From Reticulitermes lucifugus (taxonomy: Eukaryota > Arthropoda > Insecta > Blattodea > Rhinotermitidae): DNA of 64,000 bases. Below, in pieces: positions 1 through 14,000 of this stretch. The DNA lies in contig JAKCWW010000520.1 in NCBI GenBank assembly GCA_026260175.1, positions 42,972 through 106,971 of the forward strand, given 5' to 3'. How positions within the stretch are numbered: the first letter of the stretch is position 1; each line of letters starts with the position of its first letter. The notes under the pieces were generated by a model. It made no database searches, was not told the DNA's origin, and saw only the letters and a list, made by a program, of their open reading frames with translations. Both the position numbers and the translations under genes were made by a program.

Positions 1-1794
1 GGCACCAGGAGGGTGATGAGATTCATAGGCGGAGAAGTTTGGGTGACATTGAACAACAACTTATGTACGAATCCGGAAAGATGTGTACTCTGGATGATAG
101 AGAAAGACGATTCAGACACTTAAAGACTGGAAGGTCTCGAAAGTCTTTGTTAGGTGTTGATGGAGCGAGTCTCCATGATGGGCACTTGCTTGGTAAGCTT
201 GATAGTAACAGAGAAGCTAAATCGGAAGTCGAGCTGCGTAGTTTACAACGGGAGAGGGACTTGTTATTAGATAAAGTTGCAGAAATGGAGGCAGAGACTC
301 TGGCTAGCCGGGCGAGGGCTTCTCAGTTACAGACGGAGCTTGGTTGTCTCATAGAGGCCAAGCGAGATTTGGAGGAGCAGTTGCGGGCAGCCGTGAGCCA
401 GAAGAGCGAGCTCAATAATCGTATCCACCACCTACACCTACAGTTCGTGAGCGGGAACAAGAATGGTGGCACCAGTTCGTCAGGCCCCCCGCTCAGCGAC
501 ACAGTTGCCCGTAAATTGCTTCTAGTCCCCGGAGCCAAGAAACCCGCCCTTGTGAACCAAGAACGACTTCGCAGTGCGGCATCTAGTCAGGCTGATCACG
601 GGCGAGGGCCGAGTCCTGGTAGGGGGCAGTCTTGCTTCGTGCCTGTCACGATAACATCGCGTCGATATTCCGAAGGTTCCACTAGCGTTAGTTCACCTGT
701 TGAAAATAATATCACATCCCCGAATTTATCAAGTCATTTACAAGATGTAGGGACGTCTTTATCAAGGCGAGAACTTGAAAGCGGTGTGGATCGTGTTGAG
801 CCTGAAGTATTACAAACTCGAAGTGGTGAGGATAGGTTGACTGGTGCGGTGGACAATGAAAGACCGAGGTTCAGACTAGGGACTTTGGACGGAATTGTGA
901 GTTCGCCGTCACGCATTGCAAGCACTGCGCGTGGAGTCACACCCGACCCCCACATAGTGACTGCGATTCTGCAAGAGTTCAGCGCCATCGAGCTGCAGAG
1001 ACATTTGCTCACCACGTCTGTTGAGAACAAGGTGAGTCTATTTTATGTTCAGTGCAGCATATGCATACCGAGGCACACATAAGGTGAGTCCATGTTCTAC
1101 TGTTCACTGTTGTGTGTAGGTACTGAGGTACACACACACACAATTTGTCAGTGTTCTAGTCTCTGCTGCATATGTATCCTGAGGTACACAAACATTCATT
1201 TAAATCCTCAAGTAAAGTCGCCGAAAAAACGCAAGTTTGCTGAAGTGCTAACGCTTCTGACATTCAGGAGATGCCTGTTTCGATTCTCAGCCGAACCCTG
1301 GATTTCAGGACTGGGGTTTCCGTAATTTTACTCAGTCCCTTCAGAATTCAGCAGTGAATGAAGTCGAATTACATAAAACTCACGGCGATGAGAAATACTT
1401 ACAAAATTGTAACGAGGAAGCCTTAAGCAAAGGGACAACGTGAGAGACTTAAACACGGGAGGAATGTTGATAATGCTAATGTAATGAATCGAGTGGGGAT
1501 GGGGTGAACTGTTGGACTTCACAAAAACATGATGTGTTGGCCAGGTGAGTAAATGTCGGCTTCTTAACGAAGGCTACACACCGTGGTGTTAGTTATGCAC
1601 TGTAAAACGAACATGTAATCATTTGTGACGTTCCTAAGCTGTCGTACCATCTTTTCAATCAAAATTCCAAGATGCACTAGCCTAGTTCGTTTCGTATCGC
1701 ATCGCGTGGGTATAGGTGAGACAGGATGTGCTGTGTGTCCCTATCTGTGAACTTGAAGGCGCTGGCGCTGTATGAATCTGGTATTGCACCTAGG

Positions 1795-1826
<32 letters not shown>

Positions 1827-1985
1827 TATAACCTTTCTGCAGGGTATTTACAATTATATACCTGAAACAAACAATGTTTTTGGGGTGTATAATGTTGCAA
1901 CTATTCTGTAATTATAATTCATGGCACATTTAATATTATTTCCCATGTTGAATGTTTTGTACTTTTACATTAGTACTTTCCGAAG

Positions 1986-2022
<37 letters not shown>

Positions 2023-5000
2023 AGATATAGGCTTTTTGCGTTACGTTTATATCACTCATTAACGTGTCTCCGTGAGGGCATGTTCTTATGTTAAATCCTT
2101 CTTCAGTCTGTTCTTCTGTAAGTTTCTGTGGAGGGCGAAGTGAGATGATGCGGTAAACTGCTAACCTATCCATGCAAAAGCGTCTTACCCATTATCTTCA
2201 AAGACATGGAAGGATGGATTTTAAGCCCCAGAGAACTGTAGTTTATAAAAATTAATGTTCACAATTAACCTATATTAAATTTCTTAGCTGATGTCTGCAT
2301 AATGGTTGGAAATTTTAAGGAGATTCTTTGCAAGTTCCGGAATAAGAATTTAAGCAGAAGTGTTTAAGCGAATGGTTTTATATATGACGTGACTTATAAG
2401 CCAAATACTAATAATGAGTCAGCTTTGTAATGGGCCCTGTATGTTCCTGATAGGATCGATATACAAGGTACATGTTTAAGAGCAGGTACAAATCTTGACA
2501 CTAAATTATTTCATTCTCCTTCGTATAAGAGTAGGGCCTACTTAATGGACCAAATGATCGATTTTAGCACTCCTGCTGCATATTCTGGAGGTCGCGAGTT
2601 CGAATATTCATCCTGAGGCCAGCTGTTCTGTTGGACAAATGTCTTTTTGTTTACTGATGCATAACAATCAACCAACAATGCACGGAATGAAGAGCATAAA
2701 TTCCTTTTGTTTATTTCCTCGAGGCGAATACCGGAATAGTGCCTGAAATATGCCACGAACGTGTCCTTCGTACCCTTTACAGTTCACCCTCTCAATTACC
2801 TTACCATTCAACGCTGTGAACCTATACCCCTGTACTTGAAAATGCCTCAATAAACAATAGGAATGGTGTAATTTACATTGTTTATACCTTGCATTTTCAT
2901 TTGATCACACATTTCTTAAACCAACAAAATGCACACTTCATGTTTATTATACAATATAACTTATTTTTACAATAAAAGCAGTCCAACATGTTTCGGTTCC
3001 CTATTATGGAACCATCATCAGGGACCCGTATCGTGAGTTACACAAAATCACAAAACAACAAGTGATGGTGCATATTAGAAGTTCAAGATGTAAAACGTAG
3101 GTTTTCTCAATTGTGTACCTCACGATACGGGTCCCTGATGATAGTTCGATAATAGGGAACCGAAACATGTTGGACTGATTTTATTGTAAAAAGAAGTTAT
3201 ATTGTGTAATAAATACGAAGTGTGAATTTTGTTGGTTTTAAGAAATGTGTGAGGAATGGTGTAGTCCGCAGCGCAGTGCACACATTATCCAGACGCGTCC
3301 TGTGCAGCGTCGTGGCACGCTTAGGCGTCTGAACAGCCTCGATGAAAACGTTAACCACATTTTAAAAACAGCTGTGAATCGTTAACTTTAATCGTGCCCG
3401 AGGATATGTTTTGCGTATTCTCATCAACTACCACCGTTTTCTTGGCTGTGCTCTGAACCTTGATTGGTGCGACAGCAGCTGTCGCCTTCCAGCAACTGCG
3501 CTGCATTCTTCCCTCTGTTCTATGACTTGCTGCGTCACACGCAGAGGGAGCCAAGGATGAACATATCCCGGCGGGAATTTACAGTCTATCGTCCGGCTGA
3601 ATGTAAACCGGCATAAGAATTATCTCTAAATCCTTAGTGACAAGGGATCAGAATCCTGTCACAGAAACATTTCACAGAGAGAAGACAGGGGCTTGGCGTG
3701 TCAGTCTTAACAATTAGTCCATTGTGGAATGAACAAAGACGTGGTATTACGCAAACCTTTCGTCTTCTGTTTCCTCTCCTTGTCCTAATTGAATTTTATG
3801 ACCCAGTGCTGTTATGTTAACCGTCCTCGCATCCAGTCAGGTCTAGAATAGACGCTTTATCATGTGGTCAGTGTCCGGGACAAAACAGCACACTGTAGGA
3901 CACTATATCGATTTACTTTGTGGTACTACCTAGCGTAGTCGGTGCAGTGACACGGCTACGGGCTGGTGCTGGTCGATCGAAGGATCCTTGTTCGATTTCG
4001 CGCATGATCAAAAGATTTTTATCTGCTAGTAGAGCGTTAAGTCCCACTCTGGGGCCAACCCTGCTTCCTGTTCAATGTGTACTGGGATTTTTTTTCCAGG
4101 GGTAAAGCTCTCGGTACCTGAAGCATGTTGCTCAGCTTCTAGTGCCGAAGCTAAGAAGCCATTGAGCTATACCTCCACTCTACCATACGTCTTCGTGGCG
4201 CGATGCTTAATTAAATACGGGGACAGCGGTACCTTTACGTTTTGTATGGAATATGAGTTGAAATGAATATTAAGCACGACTGAACAAATCCCAGGCGCCA
4301 GGTCGCCATGGCGACTACATTTTTTGCGGTGGCGCTTAGTACTTGTGGGTCCTCAGTACCAAACTTGCTTCATGTCACCCTTCTGGCTCCTCGAATTTTC
4401 AGGTGGCTCCTGGATTTTTGTAAAATGTTTGCCTCCCTGATGTTGAAGTGTAGCTGTAATGTGTTAGGGTGTGGGCTGGGCCCCGTATTCTATTGAGGAG
4501 ACATGAACTTACATATTGAGGAGACATGAACTTACGTATTGAGGAGACATGAACTTACATATTGAGGAGACATGAACTTACATATTGAGGAGACATGAAC
4601 TTACAGATGTGATTAGTCTTCTTATACACTCATCCTTCTTCGCGGGGGTTAGGTTCCAAGACCCCCTGTGAAAATCGAAAATCCGAGAAAAATCGACTTA
4701 CCCCCACGCCCAAAGACAATGTTCTAGTGTTTTTCTTTCCTTCAGCTCCCTGAACATCATGCGGTCTGGCTCGAAGTCCCGTTCGAGTTGTCGAACAATT
4801 TTGATGCTGCTATCCATTGAACGGTCCGAGTGGTGTATTTTTATTCCCGGAGCGTCACCGAGAATTTGTGAAACCGCGAAGTACGAACCCGCGAAAGCTA
4901 GGGATGGGTGTATTAGCTTCTAGACCAACGTCCTTTCTATCGACTAATAAAGCTAATGCGTTTTTGTATGGTATTTATGTCTTAGCCCAGTAAATTAACA

Positions 5001-8000
5001 TCACCAGCGTGTCGAAATTTCAATTGAATGCATCAGAGACTACAAAGTTTGTAGTAAAGGTGAAAAGGTGAAGTTCACCCTAGAACAGTCCATGAAGGCC
5101 GAGAGGGGAGAAGTAGAGGTATAGCTCTACTCTTTCTTTAACCTTGGCGCTAGATGGGGTGGGTGGTCAGAGCCACACCCCGGCCGATTTACCCCCGGGA
5201 AAGAGACCCGGCACCCATTGTAACAAAGTTTGTAGAGGTAAAGCTTTCCCGTAACAAGTCCATTCGGCACAACTAGGAGCATAGAGTAGTCAGCTTCACG
5301 CGCCGGCCGCACTTCACCCCCAAGGAAGTTCCTTGGTATTCACTTTTGTTAGAAGTTGAGAGGACCCCGGGGCTACTGAATGCGGACAGAATAAATATGT
5401 CACTTGAAAATGTTCAAGAACCCTACCTGAAATCGAACCCGGAACCTCCCGTTTTGTGGCGCAGTGCCTCAACAAACTTTGTATTTGGGTTATAAATGAA
5501 ATTCAATGTTAGTAGGGCCTGTTTACTGTATAAAGAAGTGAGCTTGACTTAACCTATTGAATTTTATGCTGAAGGTCAGAACTTCTCCGATCTTCCCAAA
5601 GTACTGTCAATATTTGCCGACTGTTCTAAAACGGCAAGCCGAGGAAGATTGTCTAAACACACAAGCGTAAGCCTGGTTTCGTGTTTGTGTTTGTGCACTT
5701 CAGCTTACTGAAAGTTTTCTAGCAGAGGTATGCTGATCCGAGAAATGCACTTCATTGTTTTAGCAAAAGAACCCTAGTGAGGGGGGGGGGTTTACTGACT
5801 ACAGTAGCTTTCCTGACTTCCTGACTGTCCCTCTTCGTACACAAGAATTCTGCTTGGAAGTGCCTTATCCCGCGAATGACACATGATTTCACTCAAGCTG
5901 TGTTACAATGCTCATTGCGAATGGCGTACAAAAGCAAGAGACTGGTCTCTCGGTCAGTACCGGAACATACTAAACCATATTGTGGTCGAAAACTGAGTCT
6001 ATATGCGCTTTCAAATCAATGTTTCAGTTAGTTAAACTGGTCTGTGGGTTTAAGTACAGTGTATTTACGATTGTCCACTTGTTATTCAAACCAAATTAGT
6101 ATTTACGAAACTTAAACGTGGTTACATAATTTTAAATCATCATTTTCCTTCCGTGCACCAATATTCAATTTAACAAAACCTTTTTATGCCATCAAAGTAC
6201 AATAAATGTTGTGTACTTTGATGGTATAATGTACTTCGTGGCATGAAAAGATTTTGTCGAAGTGAACATTAGTGCACGGCATGAAAGTGAACTGTGTTAA
6301 TATAGGAATGGTTAATCAAGCCAAATTAGTATATAGGTAAAGGAATCCAATTACAGGCCTGGACAGGCCCTTAGGGTTCCAGAAGGTTGAGGCTCCCAGA
6401 TTTCTAGNNNNNNNNNNNNNNNNNNNNNNNNNNNNNNNNNNNNNNNNNNNNNNNNNNNNNNNNNNNNNNNNNNNNNNNNNNNNNNNNNNNNNNNNNNNNN
6501 NNNNNNNNNNNNNNNNNNNNNNNNNNNNNNNNNNNNNNNNNNNNNNNNNNNNNNNNNNNNNNNNNNNNNNNNNNNNNNNNNNNNNNNNNNNNNNNNNNNN
6601 NNNNNNNNNNNNNNNNNNNNNNNNNNNNNNNNNNNNNNNNNNNNNNNNNNNNNNNNNNNNNNNNNNNNNNNNNNNNNNNNNNNNNNNNNNNNNNNNNNNN
6701 NNNNNNNNNNNNNNNNNNNNNNNNNNNNNNNNNNNNNNNNNNNNNNNNNNNNNNNNNNNNNNNNNNNNNNNNNNNNNNNNNNNNNNNNNNNNNNNNNNNN
6801 NNNNNNNNNNNNNNNNNNNNNNNNNNNNNNNNNNNNNNNNNNNNNNNNNNNNNNNNNNNNNNNNNNNNNNNNNNNNNNNNNNNNNNGAATTTCTTGACTA
6901 GCTGACGACCTGCTAGCTTCTCAAGAAGGACTCTGCTCCATGGAGTTTAATAACAGATCTGTTTATTTTTCTTCGTTTATTCAATCTCTATAGCCACGTT
7001 TGTGAAAGGGGGCACGCTATGTACGTGGGGCTGAGATTGGCATTGAAATGGGAGACTGCATAATGCGGGTGTTTCCTCTCTCAAACTTAATTCCTTGCGA
7101 CCACGTGTTCGCAGATTCTGTAGATTACCTAACTTCAGATTGCTGTCACGTAACAACCGCCAGTCTGTGTCGTGCTGCTGGTCTTGATTCCAGGATATGA
7201 ATCTGATGTCTTTTACACCAATCGTAATTTAGAATCGCTCTGTTTTATGGACTTGGGGTCGAACAGCGTTGACTCAGACTGGCAATAAATTTTGAGATTT
7301 AAGGTTCTCACAGCGGTGTTGCTGAAGTTTCAAGTCTTTTGGGTTGCGTATGCTGTGTCGTTGGGTAGCAGTTAATTTTCTCCTGCCTCAGAACAGTTGC
7401 GTTTCTTTGTGACACCTCGTGTTACGTGTTTATAGACTTCAGTTTATAGTGGCTGATCACGGGTTCAGATATTTGGGAAATCCTAACGAATCAAAATTCC
7501 ATCTGTGAAGAAATTAAGAGCCGACTTCATTAGCGACCTAATTTTTTTTGTCATGCTACGTGTTGTCCTGCATTACAGACACCAGACAAAGCAACGTGTT
7601 TATTATAAACAAACTTTATTTACGCTGTGCACAGAAGTAGTAGTGCAAAGTGAATTTTTCAAGCTGTTTAGGCCCTTTTGGCCTGTGGCTGGCAATGTAT
7701 GTAGTCTACCTCGTTTACCTCCTCTCAACATTTTGCTTGCCCCCTGGTTCAGAAACGTTGCTGGAAATTGTAGGTCCAGTTGTGCTGATCAAGTACAGGG
7801 GGTTCATGGTAAATGTTGGGACGTGTTACCAAACTGCACGACATTATATTTCATTATATCATAGTCTTCATTACTGCCATATAATCTCTCTTTTTTTTTC
7901 ACTTTGCCTCTTCAGAGTTTACGTATTCAGTTACGTTGCATCCAAGAATCTATCAAATTATTCGCTCATCAAAATTTCAACCCGCCAAAATCTCTGTAGA

Positions 8001-11000
8001 AGGAGCTCTCCTGACCCAGTGTCTGTTAGGAGAAAAGTGAGATAGAAATGTTTTATTTAACGACGCTGTCAGTTGCTAAGATAATGTAGGGCCTGGGTTA
8101 GATGAGTGAAATACGAGTATGGAGCATTGGTGGAATAATAATGACAGGGAACAGCCGAAGTACTTGGAGAAAAGCCTGTCCCAGTGCTGCTTTGTCCACC
8201 ACAGATTAAAAAATGGGACTGCCCTGGGTACGAACATGGGCCTCTGCGGTGGGAGGCCTGAGCCATGACACGGCACCCAGTTTCTGATAGTGACTTCATA
8301 AAACCACGTGTGCTGTGATGGATATTGACTGCGACATGTGAACGCACGCTGTGCGTGGAATATGAAGACAGGCTGCGTCTGGTACGGCAGCGCGAAGTAG
8401 CTGTACTAAGCACATCTGGAACTGCTTTACGTGTGGAACAAGACTAGTGGATGGTCGCCGTGCTTTCCCTTTTCATTTTTTCGACCTATTCTTTTCTTTT
8501 TCTTTTTTTTTTCCGAACGTACAAACGCGAAGAATGACTTCCGGCAGCGCAGTGAACCGTCTTCACGCTACCGCTCGGATGTGCCTGAGAGGGGACTCCG
8601 TTACTTTTACATCTCTGTGCCATCAGCGGTCGTGAATGCCACTTGAACGCATAAAAAATGTAATATAAAGCAGTGACAAGACACCACAGTCGCTGTTAAC
8701 CGTAGAAGAACCAGCGTTAATTCCTGCAGTGCCAAGCCGCTATCGTTGGTATTTAGGGTTGTTCTTCTTCCGTGGGTAAATAATACATAAAACTTCAAGT
8801 GTATGGGGGAAAATTCCGTCCAGATGGTACTTGACTGTAGCTCAGATAAAATTCCAATAGTGCCACATACTGTCAGGTACAGCAGTATCTGTAAGTTCAG
8901 AATTGTTTACCCTGGCACCACAGACATCTACGTGAGGTCGAAATTTTAGTGCTTTCACTTGGACGATTAGGTAACTCCATGGGCGGATTCTTGCTTGAAA
9001 GTCTGACAGTTGGTCAGTTAATCAAAAAAAATGTCCTGCCTGTTGTCGAACCATACGTTTTACTGCTGTGTTCACAAGAGCCCACTATGGAGTGGTCATA
9101 TGCTGGAGGCCCTTGCTTCAAATCATGGCCTGGAGACAATTTATCCTGGCCGAGGGTTTTCGTGGCTTTCCTCAGATCCTTCAAGACAAATGACGGTTCC
9201 TTCCACATCCTTTCCAGCTTATTATTTACTGATCATGCCATTATCTGGCGCATATAATCTGAGGTGTCGAAATTGTCATTCAATAAACCATTGATAAACA
9301 TGTTTATAAATAAGTAAACAATCTCCATGGGGCAGAATCCTTCTTGAGAAGCTAATAGTTGCTCATCTAGTCAAGAAGTTCCCCACATTTTTTCAACCTG
9401 GAGGTTCGTTACCGTGTTTACAACAGCCCGCCACTTTCCCCTGTCCTGAGCCGGATCAATCCATTTCATGCCCCCAGCCTATTTCTTGAAGATCCATTTT
9501 AACATCATCCTGTCATCTACGCTTAGGTCTTCCAATTGGTTTTTTCCCCTCGTGTTTCCCGACCCAAACCTCGTATGCACTTCTCCTCTCCCCTCATAGT
9601 GCCACATGCCCCGCCCCTCTCATAAATAAAATAAGTAAATTAATTAATTAATAACTTATGACTAGGCCTTGTCCTGAGCCATATGAATTCAGTCCACGTC
9701 CCAAGCCTATTTCTGTAAGACGTGTTTTAACGCGTGTTTCGTGTGCCAGAACAAAGCTACGTAGAACCCTCTGCAGTGTTTGCGTTTCTGTTACTGTCAC
9801 AACCATATCAACGCAGTGTCTGTAATAAGAATTGTGTGTCGTACAAAACAAGTTACTGTCACAACCATATCAATGCAGTGTCTGTAATAAGAATTGTGTG
9901 TCGTACAAAGCAAGTTACTGTCACAACCATATCAATGCAGTGTCTGTAATAAGAATTGTGTGTCGTACAAATCAAGTTACTGTCACAAACCATATCAATG
10001 CAGTGTCTGTAATAAGAATTGTGTGTCGTACAAAACAAGTTCCAGATTAACTTTCTAACTGGCACATTGATGTACTTGCAGAGTGCCTGACACAATACAG
10101 AATTCGTTCGGCAACAAATGCAGTGAGTCACTGACACTGATTGTATGATTACTGACTGTCGGATTATCTGATTGTTGACCGAAAAACAAAGGAACTAATG
10201 AAAGTGACATGCTGATGGGAAGCTGGCTTATCAACGACGCTGTGTTAGTATTTTGGTCAGTTTTTAAAATTAATTCATAAATCCATCTAGACCTATTTGG
10301 GTCATGTCCTTCCACCAGTAACGGTATAGCCTTGAAGCCTGCTGAAGCACGGAGATCATTGTAAAGCCATTTTGATTTTGGATCATGTCAAACTTTATAT
10401 ACGACGCTTCGATTGTAGGTAAATTACGTTGAGTGTAATTCACTTTGAGGGAGAATTTTATTTATTGCCTTAATGAACGTGTTATATTTTATCTTCTGAG
10501 TCCTTGGGGGATTCATTGAAAATTGATATGCGACACTTCTTCCACATATGTGTAATTCATAGTGCCTGTACATTATGCAAAGGCCGTCAAGACAGAATTA
10601 ATCAGAAGTATGGGAAAAGATAAATTAGAACGGTTTTATGTAGAAGCATTTGTAAAAAGCCTGTATATCGGTAGCACAGTACAAAAAGAAAGGGTAGGAA
10701 GTAAGTAATGACAATATACAGAGTGCTAAGACAGTGATGCCAAGGAAAAGAGGAAGATCATGCAAAAGATGGAGAGACGAGGTTGAAGAGGACTTAAATA
10801 AATGGGAATACAAAAACAGACAGGAAATGACCAGAGACCGTCGTGAGTGTAGGAAGACTGTATGGGTAGCCAAGGTCCACAACGGACTGTAAGAGGAGAA
10901 GAGGAAGAAGAAGGAGGAGGATAATAATAATAAGAAGAAGACAATGATGCCCCTCACTCACTCACTCAGTCACTCACTTTTGAAATATTCAGGTCTGTCT

Positions 11001-14000
11001 TGATGGCATAATGGAAAAATGTCGCAATGTATTCGAAAACCACTGCTGTAAAAGCACATTCCCAGTAGCTGTTGTATTGGCGAACAACAGAGTAACACGA
11101 CACCTTCCTGTTGGCGCGCTGTGTTTTCCGCCCAGCTACCATTGGTCAGACGTTGTGTGTGTGTTCCCGCTACTTAAGCCTTTTTGGGAATTCTTCACGG
11201 ACCTTGAACCCTGAAGATGAAGGCGACATGTTAGTGCCAATCGTCGAGAACGTCTAACCCAGCAGTGCAGCATCACATTCCAATAGGCCAGAATTCTCGT
11301 CAGAAGATTAGTTACAAAAGATTTATTTGATGAATTATACCAGATGGCAAAGAACATGCCATATCAAACATGACAAAGAACATGCCATATCAAACACGGC
11401 AAAGAACATGTCATATCAAACATGACAAAGAACATGCCATATCAAATATGGCAAAGAGCATGACATATCAAATATGATGATGAACATGCCATATCAAATG
11501 TGGCAAAGAAAGTGTCGTATGAAATAAAAAAAAATAAAAACTCTTTGTATGAGTCAAAATAGGGTTAAATGACACGGCGAATGAAAAAGCCATTACTTTT
11601 AAATTTCTGGGCTATACATTTTGAAATGATGAAAGTGAAATTAAGTGGCCTTATTGTAACAGTACCACAACGCCAAACAAAAGACGGCGAAAAATGTAAG
11701 TAGTAAATTATACAGTAATGAGCATCACACCAACTACCTTCCTAGGTTTTTATAAATAAACACCGCCTGAAGATGACCTACACACGTCGAAACATGCCGT
11801 GTTTAAGATATTATATCAAAACCAACAAATGCACATAAGTGTATGAAAGTGTATTATACACACCGTTTTGTTACATAGCTATATAAGGTAAGAACGAAGA
11901 AGTAGCTGTCTGTGAAACAATAAAGACTATTGTGCTGACAGGATAAAACCCCTATTATTTTGTAAATTGGAATTTCATTAAATAGCACAACGGGATGCCA
12001 ACAGTGAAGACTTGGCAGCGTGACTTTCGTGTACATAATATTTCATAATTCAGTTCGTACCTCACAGGAAATGGTGTCGTCATTACAAAGTCTGTTTAAT
12101 GTTGTGACATTCGTATGATACACAAACACATGGTGTGGGCAAAAGGCGGTGGTTTCGTATATTAACCGCTGTGCCATAAACGGCTAATAATTGTGCAGCA
12201 CGAGGAAAAGGGCGTTCTTATATGGAAAAGATGAGCGGGCATGATTCAGTCGGTATAGTGATTGGGCTACGGGCTGGACGACCGAGGAATCGTGGTTTGA
12301 TTGTCGGCAGGCAAAGAGATTTTTCCTTGATTTCATTCTTCCGCCGCGATGTAGATGAGTTCTGCGCTCTTCTGGGATATTACGCAGCGTCGAGTGATAG
12401 TCCTTTACCGACGTTTCGTGAACTTCTCGACCCTTGAAGATGGGACCGATACGTTGTCCCGAAACGTCGGTAAAGGATTACCAGTCGACGCTGCGTAATA
12501 TCCCAAAAGAGCGCAGATATCAAAGAGATTTTTTCTCTTCTGCAAATGGTCCAGACCGGTTATGGGTCCCACCCACTCTCTTAACTAGTGAGGATCCGGA
12601 GGAGGGTTCTGTTTTCCTGGGAATAAAGCGGCCGGGGCGTGAAGCTGACCACTGGCCTAGTGTCGAGGTTGAGAATGTATGGAGCTGTATCTCGTATCCC
12701 TGATACAACTTCATGGCGTGATACTTAATTAAACACATGGAAAACTTGCCGAAACAAGCGATATTAGCAGTTGTATAAAATAACGAGAAATTATAATGTA
12801 GATAAAAGTACTGAAAACATTAACTAGGGATTCAAATACGATGCGTGGCTATTAAGTGATGGAACTGCGCGTACATCTCCTGAACATGTCTTGCAAGCCC
12901 CATATGAAGCTGTGTCTACCTTTCGATGGAAATTACTACTTACATGTAGATAGAATGATTTCCTTAAGACAAGAGTTTTTTAAACTAGTCTCGTCATTTA
13001 TTTGCCACATCGTATTATTAGTGAGTTTATAAGTTGTGTGAGTTTATGAAATATGCTTTGTTTCCAACAGAGGTTCTCTGTTTTTTAATATCAACCGTGA
13101 ATTTGTTTTACAGGCTCTCCATCAGCGTCTTGCGAGGACTGTGAAGTCTCACGTTGACATAGTGGAGCAGTTGGAAAAGATGAAAGATGAGAATGATGAC
13201 CTCAAGTTCCAGGTTTGTGAATGTCTGAACTATTTAACGATCTTCAGTAACCACTGTACTGCCCTCATTCCAAACTGCATTCGTAGTGAGACTAACGTAT
13301 TCTGATACATTTATTCTTTTTTTTTTTTCAGTTTTACCGTGTGTTAATGCATTTCCAGTATTTGTTATATTTTCCTGATTTGTTTCATGTTACACAAAAT
13401 GTGATAGTTACAGATCCAGACATTGCATTAAAATGTGTTATTTATTGTGGAAGACGATTATGATGGTGTGTGCCTGTGCAGGTATCACTAGGCGTCTGTT
13501 TCTAGTTGTGTGAAGTCCTTTTAGGCACGTTCGCAAAATTGCGAAAATCGACTATTAGCTGCGTCGTGTCTGTCTGTCCCTGTCCGCATGGAACAACTCA
13601 GCTCCCACAGGACGGATTTTCATGAAATTTGATATTTGGATATTATTAGAAAATCTGTAGAGAAAAATCAAGTTTCATTAACATCTGACAATAATAACAG
13701 GTACTTTACATGAAGACCTGTGTACATGCATAATAGCATATCACTGAATTCTTCTTAGAATGAGAAATTTTTCAGACAGAAGTTGTAGAGAAAATCAAAA
13801 ACACATTTTATGCTCAATAACTTTTTTCCCGAAAATCGTGCCGTTTATGAGATAACGTGGAAAAATGTGGTAGAGCCTGACAGGCCACAGATGACAATAT
13901 AATATGGCAAGGCTACAGGTTCACACTTATAATATGTAATATATATTGCTTTTCCACGGCAGCAGTGGTTACCTCAGTGCTGCGTTTATACGTACATTGC

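Noticed and set aside
39-41. TTG at the beginning of the first exon as a start codon
   Set aside because: The frame is open upstream to the window edge with similar composition, and insect nuclear genes do not normally start at TTG. The exon is partial.
7505-8045. Two overlapping frames of 119 and 131 codons
   Set aside because: Both are short, hydrophobic-biased and without domains or splice context; they overlap in different frames in an intron.
9648-10137. Several frames of 67-92 codons across the 62-bp tandem array
   Set aside because: They exist on both strands because a repeat without stops in one frame opens others; the period is not a multiple of three and there is no domain.
9790-11525. 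CRISPR-like arrays
   Set aside because: The 62-bp and 26-bp arrays have no unique spacers between repeats, and this is a eukaryotic genome.
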